Below are positions 24,845-32,933 of a DNA stretch of 32,933 nucleotides, piece after piece. Positions within the stretch are counted from its first letter, which is position 1; every line of letters begins with the position of its first letter. A model generated the notes under the pieces. That model did no database searches. It was not told where the DNA came from and saw nothing but the letters and a program-made list of their open reading frames with translations. Source of the stretch: Anaerolineae bacterium (lineage in GTDB: Bacteria; Chloroflexota; Anaerolineae; B4-G1; SLSP01). The translations under genes were made by a program, and so were the position numbers. The stretch lies in NCBI GenBank assembly GCA_025454475.1, contig JALOOJ010000018.1:1-32933 (forward strand), in the 5' to 3' direction.

Positions 24845-27800
24845 ATGCTAACTTTTCAGCAAGCGATTCACCAGTTGGAGCAGTTCTGGGCCGAACAGGG
24901 TGCCCTGATCTGGCAAGCCTACAGCGAGAAGGTTGGTGCGGGGACCATGAACCCGGCGACCGTGTTGCGCGTTCTGGGCCCTGAGCCGTGGAATGTGGCC
25001 TACGTGGAGCCGTCATTCCGCGCCGATGATGGCCGATACGGCGACAACCCCAATCGGATGCAGATGCACACTCAGATGCAGGTGATTCTCAAACCCGATC
25101 CGGGCGATCCGCAGGAGCGCTACTTGCGGAGCCTTGAGGCGCTGGGCATTCGCCGTGACGAGCATGACGTGCGTTTCGTCGAGGACAACTGGGAGAGCCC
25201 CCTGATCGGTGCCTGGGGATTGGGGTGGGAGGTCTGGCTTGATGGTCAGGAGATCACCCAGTTCACCTATTTCCAGCAGGCTGGCGGCATGGCGCTTGAC
25301 GTGCCCGCGGTGGAGATAACCTACGGCCTTGAGCGCATCGTCATGTACCTGCAGAACAAGCGCTCGGTCTGGGACATCCTGTGGGATGACACTCACACCT
25401 ACGGCGAGATCCTGCGTGATCAGGAGATCGACTACTGCCGGTACAACTTCGACGTCGCCGACGTTGAACGGCTCCAGCGGATGTATAACCTGTTCGAGGC
25501 TGAGGCGCTGTTGGCCCTCGACCACGGCCTGGCTGTCCCCGCACTTGACTACATTCTGCGCTGTTCGCACACGTTTAACCTGCTCGATGCCCGCGGCACT
25601 GTGGGCGTCACGGAGCGCGCGGTGTTGTTCAAGCGGATGCGCGACCTGACGCGCCGGGTCGCCGAGGTGTACCTGGCCCAGCGCGACCGCGTCGGCTTTC
25701 CTTGGCAGGATGACCGACGGGGCCTCAAGACGATCGATCAGCAGCAAGGAACGCTCCTTCACCTTCCTCTGGGCGTGACCTCCGCCCAGTCAGCTGCTTC
25801 GGGCGAGTCTGCCGCATTCGTGTTTGAGATCGGCACGGAGGAGCTTCCGGCGTCCCATCTCAGCGGAGCTCTGGCCCAGTTGAGGGAGTTGGTTCCGCGG
25901 GAGCTCGATGCGCTGCGCCTGTCCCACGGCGACGTTCGCATCTGGGGCACGCCCCGGCGGCTCACGGTCTATGTTGATGCTTTGGGCGTTGCACAACGTG
26001 ATGAGGAGCGCGTCGTCAAGGGACCACCTGCGGCTGCCGCCTTCGCGAAGGATGGGCAGCCGACTCGCGCAGCCGAGGGGTTCGCGCGTTCGCGCGGTGT
26101 CGCAGTAGCCGATCTCGAGGTCGTGGAGATCGACGGCGGGCAATACGTGGTTGCCCACCAACGTATCGAAGGGCGGCCTGCGCTCGACGTGCTTGCGGAA
26201 GCTCTACCTGAGTGGATCGAGCGGCTGCACTTCCCACGATCTATGCGCTGGAACAACACCGGCGTGGCGTTCAGCCGTCCGGTGCGTTGGCTCACCGCGC
26301 TGCTTGGAGAAGGTATCGTCCCCTTCACGTATGGAGGCGTAGAGAGCGGGCGGATAACGCGCGGACCCCGTCCTGCCGGGTCGCCTCCGGTAGCGCTAGC
26401 CGCTGCGGAGGACTACAGCCCGACGCTGGCCGCCTACGGTGTGATCCTCGATCCTGTGGCGCGCGGCGAGGAGATCCTTAGACAGGCGCGGGCTGCTGCT
26501 GCGAAGGTCGGGGGAGTCGCTGCCGACGATACCGGTTTGCTGGAAGAGGTCACGAACCTCGTCGAGGTTCCAACGGCCGTGTTGGGGTCATTCGAGGAAC
26601 ACTACCTAACCCTACCTCAAGACGTGCTCATCGCCGTGATGAAAAAGCACCAACGCTACTTCCCAGTCTTCGATGCGCAGGGGCGGATCACGGCGAATTT
26701 CGTGACGATCCGCAACGGTGGGAAAGAGCACGTCGACCTGGTGCGCATAGGCAATGAGGACGTAATACGCGCCCGCTACGCTGATGCCGCTTTCTTTTAC
26801 GGGAACGACGCCCGAAAACCGCTCGCAGACTATCGTGAAGGGCTGGCGGCTTTGACATTCCAGGCCGAGTTGGGGTCGATGCTCGACAAGACCCATAGGT
26901 TGGAGCGTCTCGCTCCATGGGTGGGTGAGCGCTTGGGGATGGGTGCAGGAGAGTTGGCTCTTCTGGTACGGGCCGCGGCGTTGGCGAAAGCCGATCTGGC
27001 GACGCATATGGTGGTTGAGATGACAAGCCTGCAGGGCATCATGGGGCGCGAGTACGCTCTGAAATCCGGTGAGCCCCCCGCTGTTGCCGAGGCGATCTAC
27101 GAACACTACCTGCCCCGGTTTGCTGGCGACCAAGTGCCGACGGGTCGCCTGGGCGTTGCACTGGGCCTGGCCGATCGGGTGGACACATTGGCAGGTCTGT
27201 TTGCTGTGGGTATGGAGCCGACTGGTTCGGCGGATCCCTACGGCTTGCGGCGTGCGGCTGCTGGCGCGATCCAGATCCTGATGGAGCACAGCATCAGCCT
27301 TTCGCTACGGGATCTGGTGATCCAGGCAGTGCAGGCGTTGCCGGCTGCGCCAAAAGCCGGGACCGTCGACAGCGTAATGGCATTCCTGGAGGGGCGGCTT
27401 GAGGGAGCCCTGAAGGACGCCGGATATACGTACGACCTGGTGGCTGCGGTCCTTGCAGAGCGCGGCGCCAATCCCGTGCTAGCACTCCACACGGCTGAGC
27501 AGCTCGCTCGGTGGGTGGCTCACGACCAGTGGCGGCTATTGCTTGACAACTACGCTCGGTGTGTGCGCATCACGCGGGATCAGCCGGCTCTGGTACTCAG
27601 CCCCGGAGCCCTTGTCGAGGACGAAGAGCTGGTGCTCTATGCGGCGCTCCTCCATGCGGAAAGCGTCGTGAGTGCGGAGAGTGACATCGACGCCCTGATG
27701 CAAGCCTTCATGCCCATGGTCCCGCATGTTCAGCGCTTTTTCGAAAAGGTGTTGGTGATGGCTGATGACACCGGGCTCCGGACCGCTCGGCTGGCGTTGC

Positions 27801-27862
27801 TGAAGCGGATCGCGCACCTCACCCACGGCATCGTGGACCTGAGTAAGATGGAGGGTTTCTAG
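24845..27862 (+). CDS. glyQS: Glycyl-tRNA synthetase, alpha and beta chains fused
   Basis: This enzyme charges tRNA-Gly with glycine. Most bacteria with this type make separate GlyQ and GlyS chains. Here one 1005-residue frame carries both. Residues 1 to about 290 are the alpha catalytic part ('[20 protein letters not shown]', '[19 protein letters not shown]', '[20 protein letters not shown]'). A short Ala/Ser linker leads to the beta part at about 322 ('[15 protein letters not shown]', '[12 protein letters not shown]', '[20 protein letters not shown]', an HD-like region and a C-terminal anticodon-binding helical domain). The start is ATG 24845, with AGGAG just upstream. Fused forms are known, for example in chlamydiae. 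I see no frameshift or stop at the joint. Confidence 0.97.
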   Translation: MLTFQQAIHQLEQFWAEQGALIWQAYSEKVGAGTMNPATVLRVLGPEPWNVAYVEPSFRADDGRYGDNPNRMQMHTQMQVILKPDPGDPQERYLRSLEALGIRRDEHDVRFVEDNWESPLIGAWGLGWEVWLDGQEITQFTYFQQAGGMALDVPAVEITYGLERIVMYLQNKRSVWDILWDDTHTYGEILRDQEIDYCRYNFDVADVERLQRMYNLFEAEALLALDHGLAVPALDYILRCSHTFNLLDARGTVGVTERAVLFKRMRDLTRRVAEVYLAQRDRVGFPWQDDRRGLKTIDQQQGTLLHLPLGVTSAQSAASGESAAFVFEIGTEELPASHLSGALAQLRELVPRELDALRLSHGDVRIWGTPRRLTVYVDALGVAQRDEERVVKGPPAAAAFAKDGQPTRAAEGFARSRGVAVADLEVVEIDGGQYVVAHQRIEGRPALDVLAEALPEWIERLHFPRSMRWNNTGVAFSRPVRWLTALLGEGIVPFTYGGVESGRITRGPRPAGSPPVALAAAEDYSPTLAAYGVILDPVARGEEILRQARAAAAKVGGVAADDTGLLEEVTNLVEVPTAVLGSFEEHYLTLPQDVLIAVMKKHQRYFPVFDAQGRITANFVTIRNGGKEHVDLVRIGNEDVIRARYADAAFFYGNDARKPLADYREGLAALTFQAELGSMLDKTHRLERLAPWVGERLGMGAGELALLVRAAALAKADLATHMVVEMTSLQGIMGREYALKSGEPPAVAEAIYEHYLPRFAGDQVPTGRLGVALGLADRVDTLAGLFAVGMEPTGSADPYGLRRAAAGAIQILMEHSISLSLRDLVIQAVQALPAAPKAGTVDSVMAFLEGRLEGALKDAGYTYDLVAAVLAERGANPVLALHTAEQLARWVAHDQWRLLLDNYARCVRITRDQPALVLSPGALVEDEELVLYAALLHAESVVSAESDIDALMQAFMPMVPHVQRFFEKVLVMADDTGLRTARLALLKRIAHLTHGIVDLSKMEGF

Positions 27863-27865
27863 GCC

Positions 27866-28528
27866 TTGCACCCGGGTCGATCCGCCGCCATCTCCGCACT
27901 CATCTGGGATGCAGGGGGGACTCTGTTCGACACGTACCCAGCCGTGGTTGAAGCGTGCCGGTCGGCCTTGGCATCCTTTGGCGTGTCAGCGTCGCGTGAA
28001 TGGCTGATGGGGCTGTTCCGGCGTACCACGGACGAGGCGATCGAGACGATATCCGCAACGTACGCTATCGATCCGGGGGCACTCAACGAGCGCTTCCGTG
28101 TGGCGTATGATCGTGCCGATCCGGTGCTACAGCCGCCATTCCCGTTCGCGAGAGAAGTGTGCGCCTATCTGGTGGCCCAGGGAGGAAGCAACTTCATCGT
28201 CACGCACCGAACGAGTGTGAGTCTCGAGAGACTCCTGATCGCCCACGGCCTCAGTCATCTTTTCAGTGACCTGGTCACCGCGGATGATCCATATCCCCGC
28301 AAGCCAGATCCAGCATCGATCCTGGCGCTGCTGCTGCGCTATCGCCTTGACTCGCGCCGATGTATGCTCGTGGGCGATCGTGATCTTGACCTGGAGGCAG
28401 GTATTCGTGCGGGGACCAAGACGTGTTTCTTTGGCGGTGACAACCACGTGACTCGGGCGGACTTGGAGGTCACCGGGCTCGATCAGCTCCTGCACTGGCT
28501 CGAGAGGTCGCGTCCACCGGTTAACTGA
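27866..28528 (+). CDS. HAD-superfamily hydrolase-like protein with altered motif I
   Basis: The protein has 220 residues, starting at TTG 27866, 3 nt after the glyQS stop, with GGAGGG inside the glyQS end. The HAD Rossmann core is evident: motif I 'LIWDAGGTLFDT', motif II around 'FIVTHRTS', motif III Lys in 'YPRKPDPASI', motif IV 'LVGDRDLDLEAG'. Motif I normally reads DxDGT. Here D15 is kept but the second Asp, the general acid/base, is Gly17. Phosphatase activity may be reduced, or the reaction may differ. An alpha-helical cap lies at about 20-85. The substrate is unknown. Coupling to glyQS suggests coexpression, not a shared pathway. Confidence 0.88.
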   Translation: MHPGRSAAISALIWDAGGTLFDTYPAVVEACRSALASFGVSASREWLMGLFRRTTDEAIETISATYAIDPGALNERFRVAYDRADPVLQPPFPFAREVCAYLVAQGGSNFIVTHRTSVSLERLLIAHGLSHLFSDLVTADDPYPRKPDPASILALLLRYRLDSRRCMLVGDRDLDLEAGIRAGTKTCFFGGDNHVTRADLEVTGLDQLLHWLERSRPPVN

Positions 28529-28776
28529 CGGTACACGACGTCATCCGGGATGCTCACGGCACCTTGCGTGGCACCTGTCCGGCGGTCTCCTGTGCGACGC
28601 TTGCGGCGCTGGAGAGCCGAGGCCCTCTGCAAGGGTCCGTCTGGCCACTGCATCTGTGTCGTCTCGGACGACTATGTGCTGGTGTGGAAGGCCCTGTCAT
28701 AGAACGGCGCGTGTGCCCAGGTAGTACTGATGACACCTGTTGTGGGTAGGCGGACCTAGAATTGGGGGAGTATAGG

Positions 28777-29685
28777 ATGATAGTGCCGGAGTTCCCAGAT
28801 TTCAAGGAGCTTGAGCAAGAGGATCGCGAGTTCCTGCATCCTCGCATTTGGCGTTTCCAGCCACAGACGTCGGAGTTGACGTTCAACAACTTTTACCTCT
28901 GGCGCTCATACTACGGGTTCGAGTGGTCAGTTCTCGACGACACTGTGCTCGTGGTGGCCCATGGGCAGAGCGGCGGCATCTTTGGGTATCCTCCGATCGG
29001 TGCGGGGTCACGAGGCACCGCAGCGGAGCGATTCCTGATGTGGATGCAGTCTGAGCGGGGCGAGTCGCACGCTGTGATTGCGCGCGCCGACGAATCCCTG
29101 GCGGTCGAGCTAGAACATCACCCGCGCTTCCTGATCCAGGAGACGCGCGACCAGTTCGACTACGTCTACCGGACTGAGGATCTGGGAGAACTCGCCGGAC
29201 GGAAATACAGCGCCAAGCGTAACCACATCAACCAGTTTACCCGGGCTTATCAGTATGAGTACCAGCCCATCACGCCCGACCTCGTGGATGCTTGTCTGGC
29301 GCTGGCCGAGGTGTGGTGTGAGCAGCGGCTCTGTGAGGAAGATCTGAGCTTGCAGCACGAGCTGTGTGGTATACAGGATGCGTTGGCAAACTTCGAGGCA
29401 CTGGAGCTGGATGGCGGCGCGCTGCTGGTGCAGGGGCAGGTCCAAGCCTTCGCTCTCGGCGAGCTGTTGAACGAGACGACTGCCGTGATCCACATCGAGA
29501 AGGCCAACCCGGAGTATAGGGGCATCTATCCGATGATGACCAAGACCTATTCCAGTCGCTGGCTCGGCCTAACATCCCACATTAGTATGGAGCAGGACCT
29601 GGGCGAACCCGGTTTACGGCGAGCCAAGGAATCCTACTACCCTGATTATCTAGCCAAGAAGTACGAGATCCGACTGGCTGAGTAA
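28777..29685 (+). CDS. DUF2156 protein (phosphatidylglycerol lysyltransferase C-terminal-like)
   Basis: The protein has 302 residues from ATG 28777, chosen over the track's TTG 28762 because GGGGGAG lies 6-7 nt upstream. The sequence fits DUF2156: 'ELTFNNFYLWRSYYGFEWSV', 'YVYRTEDLGELAGRKYSAKR', 'HINQFTRAYQYEYQPIT', 'AVIHIEKANPEYRGIYPMM', and a C-terminal 'EQDLGEPGLRRAKESYYPDY'. The family has a double GNAT-like fold related to the catalytic part of MprF/LPG synthase, which transfers lysine from Lys-tRNA to phosphatidylglycerol. This protein has no membrane domain, so the acceptor is unknown. The 248-nt gap upstream (28529-28776) holds no ORF with a good start and no clear promoter. A hairpin follows the stop. 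Confidence 0.88.
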   Translation: MIVPEFPDFKELEQEDREFLHPRIWRFQPQTSELTFNNFYLWRSYYGFEWSVLDDTVLVVAHGQSGGIFGYPPIGAGSRGTAAERFLMWMQSERGESHAVIARADESLAVELEHHPRFLIQETRDQFDYVYRTEDLGELAGRKYSAKRNHINQFTRAYQYEYQPITPDLVDACLALAEVWCEQRLCEEDLSLQHELCGIQDALANFEALELDGGALLVQGQVQAFALGELLNETTAVIHIEKANPEYRGIYPMMTKTYSSRWLGLTSHISMEQDLGEPGLRRAKESYYPDYLAKKYEIRLAE

Positions 29686-29701
29686 CGCATTCATACGTGG
29701 G

Positions 29702-29729
29702 AGCGGGGATCCTGTTGGGGATCCCCGCT
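29702..29729. terminator. Perfect 11-bp hairpin between convergent genes
   Basis: AGCGGGGATCC-TGTTGG-GGATCCCCGCT: an 11-bp GC-rich stem with a 6-nt loop, 16 nt after the DUF2156 stop and 26 nt before the pyrG stop on the other strand. No U-tract follows on either strand. It could stop or pause transcription from both sides, but is not a textbook intrinsic terminator. Confidence 0.6.
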
Positions 29730-29755
29730 TAGTGAGTGCAGCGAGACGGGGCGGC

Positions 29756-31423
29756 TCAGTCTGCGCGGCCCTCGTCTGCAACTGCCAGCTGATCAGATGC
29801 GCCGCCGGGCCTATCGTGCATCCTCGCGATGGCAGCACCGACGAAGTCCCGGAAAAGCGGGTGTGGTCGCTGTAGGCGCGACTTGAACTCCGGGTGGAAC
29901 TGGCTCCCCACCATCCATGGGTGGTCAGCCAGTTCGGCGATCTCCACCAACCTGCCATCTGGCGACATGCCACTGTAGACCAATCCTGCCTGGGCCAAGA
30001 TATCGCGATAGGCATTGTTGAACTCGAAGCGGTGGCGGTGCCGCTCCTGGACCTCTGCGACACCATACGCTGAGCGCGCTTTGGTTCCCGGCGCCAAGAT
30101 GCACGGGTAGCTTCCCAGTCGCATCGTGCCGCCGATATCGGCGATGCCGCGCTGATCGGGCATGAGCGCGATCACGGGATGCGCCGTGGAGGGCTCGAAC
30201 TCGGTGCTGTTGGGGGCGTGGCTGTCCAGCACGTGGCGTGCCAGCTCGATGCACATAACCTGCATTCCCAGACACAGCCCGAGGTAGGGTATCTGGTTCT
30301 CCCTGGCAACGTTCGCAGCGACGATCTTGCCCTCGATTCCTCGATAGCCAAACCCACCTGGAACCACGATGCCGTCGGCCGCCAAGAGCCGGCCAATGCT
30401 CTTCCCGCGCTCGAGATCCTCGCTGTGCACCCAGTCGAGGTCGATCTCGTGGTCGTGGTGCAGCCCTGCGTGGATGAGTGCCTCACGAACGCTCATATAT
30501 GCATCGTGGAGTTCGACGTACTTGCCCACAAGTGCGATCCGAACCTTCGGCTGTTCGCGTCTGAGCTTGGCGACGGCAGCGCCCCAGCCGTCCATCGCCG
30601 GGCTCTGGGCGAGCTCCTGCAGGCCTAGGCGCTTGACGACGAGGTCACCCACACCTTCTCTCTCGAGTAGCAGCGGCACCTCGTAGATGCTGTCCATGGT
30701 CAGGAGTGGGATCACGGCCTCGCTGTCCACATCACAGAAGAGCGCCACCTTGTTGCGCACGTCAACACCGATGGGGAGGTCGGAGCGCAAGGTGATAATG
30801 TCCGGCTGTATTCCCATCCCGCGCAACTCGCGCACGCTGTGCTGAGTCGGCTTTGTCTTGAGCTCGCCGCTTGCATTGAGATACGGGAGGAGCGTGACGT
30901 GGATGTAGAGGACATTGTCGCGCCCCACATCCTTGCGCATCTGGCGGATCGCCTCGAGGAACGGCTGACCCTCGATGTCGCCTACGGTGCCGCCGATCTC
31001 GATGATGGCGACGTTGGCCTTGAGCTCCTGGGCGGCGCGGATGATGCGGCGCTTGATCTCGTTGGTCACGTGCGGAACGACCTGGATCGTGCCGCCGAGG
31101 AAGTCGCCGCGCCGCTCCCGTGCGATGACCTCGCTGTAGACTTGGCCGGTCGTCACGTTGTTGAGCTTGCCAAGGTTCTCGTCGATGAACCGCTCGTAGT
31201 GTCCTAGGTCCAGGTCGGTCTCAGCGCCATCCTCGGTGACGAAGACCTCGCCATGCTGGTAGGGCGCCATCGTGCCTGGGTCGACATTGAGGTACGGGTC
31301 CAGCTTCTGGATGGACACGTGAAGGCCTCTTGCTTTGAGGACATGGCCAAGAGACGCCGCAGTGATGCCCTTCCCGAGAGAACTGACTACCCCGCCGGTG
31401 ACGAAGACGTATTTGGTTGTCAA
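29756..31423 (-). CDS. pyrG: CTP synthase
   Basis: PyrG makes CTP from UTP, ATP and glutamine, the last step of de novo cytidine nucleotide synthesis. The protein has 555 residues, slightly over the usual 535-550. The N-terminal amidoligase domain shows '[18 protein letters not shown]' (P-loop), '[20 protein letters not shown]' and '[14 protein letters not shown]'. The C-terminal glutamine amidotransferase has the nucleophile Cys in '[11 protein letters not shown]' and the His-Glu pair in '[10 protein letters not shown]'. The start is TTG 31423. A near-perfect AGGAGGTGAT (31426-31435 on this strand) sits right upstream and supports it. The last 20 or so residues (after '[11 protein letters not shown]') are a variable tail. 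Confidence 0.97.
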   Translation of the reverse strand: MTTKYVFVTGGVVSSLGKGITAASLGHVLKARGLHVSIQKLDPYLNVDPGTMAPYQHGEVFVTEDGAETDLDLGHYERFIDENLGKLNNVTTGQVYSEVIARERRGDFLGGTIQVVPHVTNEIKRRIIRAAQELKANVAIIEIGGTVGDIEGQPFLEAIRQMRKDVGRDNVLYIHVTLLPYLNASGELKTKPTQHSVRELRGMGIQPDIITLRSDLPIGVDVRNKVALFCDVDSEAVIPLLTMDSIYEVPLLLEREGVGDLVVKRLGLQELAQSPAMDGWGAAVAKLRREQPKVRIALVGKYVELHDAYMSVREALIHAGLHHDHEIDLDWVHSEDLERGKSIGRLLAADGIVVPGGFGYRGIEGKIVAANVARENQIPYLGLCLGMQVMCIELARHVLDSHAPNSTEFEPSTAHPVIALMPDQRGIADIGGTMRLGSYPCILAPGTKARSAYGVAEVQERHRHRFEFNNAYRDILAQAGLVYSGMSPDGRLVEIAELADHPWMVGSQFHPEFKSRLQRPHPLFRDFVGAAIARMHDRPGGASDQLAVADEGRAD

Positions 31424-31425
31424 GA

Positions 31426-31435
31426 ATCACCTCCT
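31426..31435 (-). promoter_or_regulatory. Near-perfect ribosome binding site for pyrG
   Basis: AGGAGGTGAT read on the minus strand, complementary to almost the whole 16S rRNA anti-Shine-Dalgarno end. GGAGG lies 6 nt from the TTG codon, so it decides the start despite the weak initiator. Confidence 0.75.
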
Positions 31436-31448
31436 CTACGGGAACGTG

Positions 31449-31476
31449 ATTCTACCCGATGTTGCGTGAACGCCAA
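31449..31476 (-). promoter_or_regulatory. Sigma-70-type promoter for pyrG
   Basis: Minus strand: TTGGCG (31471-31476), 16 nt, TAGAAT (31449-31454). The predicted leader is only about 18-20 nt, mostly the ribosome binding site. It is back to back with the promoter at 31483-31510. Confidence 0.5.
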
Positions 31477-31482
31477 GCTGAT

Positions 31483-31510
31483 TTGCGGAATTGGGAATTG
31501 TGTGTACAAT
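31483..31510 (+). promoter_or_regulatory. Sigma-70-type promoter for the RNA-binding protein gene
   Basis: TTGCGG (31483-31488), 16 nt, TACAAT (31505-31510), in a locally AT-rich patch. The predicted leader is about 63 nt, long for such a small gene, and could carry autoregulation. Confidence 0.5.
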
Positions 31511-31579
31511 AGAACCAGAGCAAGCGTTCAGAGGGAACGGGGGCTCGAGTATTTCTGTAGTCTGAAAGGACGCGTCGAG

Positions 31580-31954
31580 ATGAGAATCTATGTCGGGAAT
31601 TTGTCGTACCAGGCGACCGAGGACGAACTACGCCAGCTTTTTGAGCCCTATGGCGAGGTCGCTGAGATCAACGTCATCACGGATCGGGATACGGGGCGCT
31701 CACGAGGATTTGCCTTCGTCGAGATGCCTGATGCCAAGGCTGGCGCAGCCGCGATCGAGGCGCTAGACCAGAAGGATCATCAGGGTAGGAATCTGCGTGT
31801 CAACGAGGCGCAGCCTCGTCAGCAGTCCGGCCGCGGTGGTGGCTTCGGTGGTGGTGGCGGCGGCGGTGGTTTTGGTGGTGGTGGTGGCGGCGGCGGCCGC
31901 GGGCAGCGCCGCACGGGTGGTGGTGGCGGTGGCAGCAGCCGTCGCGACTGGTAA
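31580..31954 (+). CDS. Gly-rich single-RRM RNA-binding protein
   Basis: The protein has 124 residues from ATG 31580, with AAAGGA about 9 nt upstream. The track's 109 upstream residues overlap pyrG and its promoter and are spurious. The RRM covers residues 1-80, with RNP2 'RIYVGNLSY' and RNP1 'SRGFAFVEM'. A Gly/Arg-rich tail (about 85-124) made of FGGGGGGGG blocks and ending GSSRRDW follows. Such proteins (Rbp family in cyanobacteria, also in Chloroflexota) bind single-stranded RNA and are often cold-induced. The Gly tail may promote self-association. The gene has its own promoter and terminator, so it is monocistronic. Confidence 0.94.
   Translation: MRIYVGNLSYQATEDELRQLFEPYGEVAEINVITDRDTGRSRGFAFVEMPDAKAGAAAIEALDQKDHQGRNLRVNEAQPRQQSGRGGGFGGGGGGGGFGGGGGGGGRGQRRTGGGGGGSSRRDW
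31833..31935 (+). repeat. GGN triplet-rich tract encoding the Gly tail
   Basis: Nearly unbroken GGT/GGC codons with several GG-N-GG-N runs. It codes the Gly-rich C-terminus of the RRM protein. The tract is prone to slippage and could in principle form G-quadruplex structure in the mRNA. Confidence 0.7.
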
Positions 31955-31987
31955 TCCCTCGACGTCTCCGATAGGTTGACCCACTCC

Positions 31988-32011
31988 CCCCCCAGGCTCC
32001 GGCCTGGGGGG
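31988..32011 (+). terminator. Intrinsic terminator after the RNA-binding protein gene
   Basis: CCCCCCAGGC-TCCG-GCCTGGGGGG: a 10-bp GC stem with a 4-nt loop followed by TTCTCTT, 33 nt after the stop codon. This is the clearest terminator in the window. Confidence 0.8.
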
Positions 32012-32073
32012 TTCTCTTGCCGGCAAGCCCCCCGCGAAGCCACGTGCTCAGTAACTGCTCTGCCTCCCCTGGT

Positions 32074-32102
32074 TTGCCAGCGTAGTCATAATGTGCTATG
32101 GT
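32074..32102 (+). promoter_or_regulatory. Candidate promoter for the polyphosphate glucokinase gene
   Basis: TTGCCA (32074-32079), 17 nt, TATGGT (32097-32102), with a TG one base before the -10 (extended -10). The leader is about 60 nt and ends in GGAGGAGG before ATG 32171. Confidence 0.5.
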
Positions 32103-32170
32103 ACCGATCAGGGCGTGGCGACCTGCGCTGCGCCTCGAAGTCCACACGTGGCCACGGAGGAGGTGCGAGT

Positions 32171-32917
32171 ATGGTTATCCTTGGCGTCGATGTCGGTGGT
32201 TCAGGCATCAAGGGCGCTCCTGTCGACACGGAGAAAGGGGTCATGCTGAGTGAGCGGTTCCGCATCCCCACACCAGGAGGAGCCGAGCCGCAGGCTGTGG
32301 CTCTCGTTGTAGGTGAGATCGCTCGGAACTTCGCCTGGAACGGTCCGATTGGCGTCGGGTTCCCTGCGGTGATCCAACACGGTGTCGCCAAGACCGCTGC
32401 CAACGTGCACAAGAGCTGGATCGGTACCCATGCGGAGGATCTCTTGGCCGGGGCCACAGGATGCCCCGTGAGGGTGCTCAACGATGCCGATGTCGCAGGT
32501 ATGGCGGAGATGCGCTTTGGGGCTGGACGCGGGCGTCAAGGTGTGGTGTTTATCATCACCATTGGCACCGGACTGGGCACGGCGCTCTTCACGAACGGCG
32601 TTCTCGTCCCCAACACTGAGTTGGGCCATATCGAGATGGACGGCCAAGATGCGGAGTGGCAGGCCTCCGATGCTGCACGCCAGCGTGGGAAGATGAAGTG
32701 GACAGCATGGGCAAAGCGGTTCAACCGTTACCTGCAGCGGCTGGACGCGTTGTTCTGGCCAGACCTGTTCATCCTGGGCGGTGGCGCCAGTAAGAAGATC
32801 GACAAGTTCCGGAGTGAACTCGACGTTCACGCGGAGATCGTTCCAGCGAAACTGGCCAACGAGGCGGGAATTGTTGGCGCCGCCATTGCAGCAGAGGCGT
32901 TAGCGAACGAGCACTGA
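32171..32917 (+). CDS. ppgK: Polyphosphate glucokinase (ROK family)
   Basis: The protein has 248 residues from ATG 32171, with AGGAGG 7 nt upstream. The 65 extra residues in the track cross the terminator and are not real. ROK/ASKHA motifs: phosphate-1 loop '[15 protein letters not shown]', catalytic Asp in '[12 protein letters not shown]', phosphate-2 loop '[12 protein letters not shown]', then 'LGHIEMDG'. The usual ROK zinc motif (CxCGxxGC) is absent, and the region reads '[14 protein letters not shown]', as in polyphosphate glucokinases of Actinobacteria and Chloroflexota. '[20 protein letters not shown]' and '[12 protein letters not shown]' also fit. It phosphorylates glucose with polyphosphate, often also ATP. 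The gene is complete, 16 nt from the window end. Confidence 0.93.
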   Translation: MVILGVDVGGSGIKGAPVDTEKGVMLSERFRIPTPGGAEPQAVALVVGEIARNFAWNGPIGVGFPAVIQHGVAKTAANVHKSWIGTHAEDLLAGATGCPVRVLNDADVAGMAEMRFGAGRGRQGVVFIITIGTGLGTALFTNGVLVPNTELGHIEMDGQDAEWQASDAARQRGKMKWTAWAKRFNRYLQRLDALFWPDLFILGGGASKKIDKFRSELDVHAEIVPAKLANEAGIVGAAIAAEALANEH

Positions 32918-32933
32918 GATGATGGCTCATATG

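Noticed and set aside
28529-28776. 248-nt gap that might hold a small gene or structured RNA
   Set aside because: I found no ORF with a start and ribosome binding site, no tRNA-like fold, and no promoter with acceptable spacing (a TAGAAT at 28757 has no -35 and lies too close to the ribosome binding site).

Overview
The window is GC-rich, densely coded chromosomal DNA: 27 protein genes, no rRNA, tRNA, CRISPR array or insertion sequence that I can see, and no gene-free stretch longer than about 280 bases. Several traits together suggest a Chloroflexota-like bacterium: a short YidC next to khpB, glycyl-tRNA synthetase with alpha and beta subunits fused, a polyphosphate glucokinase, a DUF2156 protein, a Gly-rich single-RRM protein, and abundant STAND/Roco NTPases. 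This placement is inference from gene content, not a database match. Promoters look like ordinary sigma-70 sites (TTGNNN, 16-17 nt, TATAAT or TAGAAT) and many genes have a clear GGAGG ribosome binding site.

Region by region. 1-2062 (minus): a secreted protein of unknown function and the ribosome-maturation GTPase RsgA, each with its own promoter. 2106-7451 (plus): a strong promoter drives a two-gene, translationally coupled unit. It encodes an M23 peptidase / three SH3 / glycoside-hydrolase-like / helix-hairpin-helix protein without a signal peptide, and an LRR-Roc-COR (Roco) GTPase ending in what looks like an effector-associated (EAD7-type) domain. This is my best candidate for an undescribed conflict or cell-lysis system. 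7471-11812 (plus): the conserved rpmH-rnpA-yidD-yidC-khpB membrane-insertion cluster, with a beta-propeller lipoprotein inserted between yidD and yidC. It is followed by a PfkB-type kinase and a ParA ATPase without ParB.

13600-16873 (minus): an OmpR-family response regulator coupled to a membrane-anchored NACHT-like NTPase with HEAT repeats, with no histidine kinase in sight. 16932-23318 (minus): a likely unit of a small SH3 membrane protein, NAD-dependent DNA ligase, two unknown proteins (one with an internal duplication, one Cys-rich), and a 918-residue fusion of a SEDS glycosyltransferase with a class B PBP-like domain. In that domain all three transpeptidase motifs appear to be lost. 23270-29685 (plus): a small membrane protein, RecO, fused GlyQS, a HAD-family protein and a DUF2156 protein. 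29702-31476: a hairpin between convergent genes, then CTP synthase (minus). 31483-32917 (plus): a Gly-rich RNA-binding protein with a clear terminator, then polyphosphate glucokinase.

Housekeeping genes (translation, DNA ligation/repair, CTP synthesis, membrane insertion) are interleaved with three accessory-looking modules: M23/Roco, response regulator/NACHT-HEAT, and SEDS/dead-PBP. All functional calls are from motif reading by eye; none has been checked against a database.
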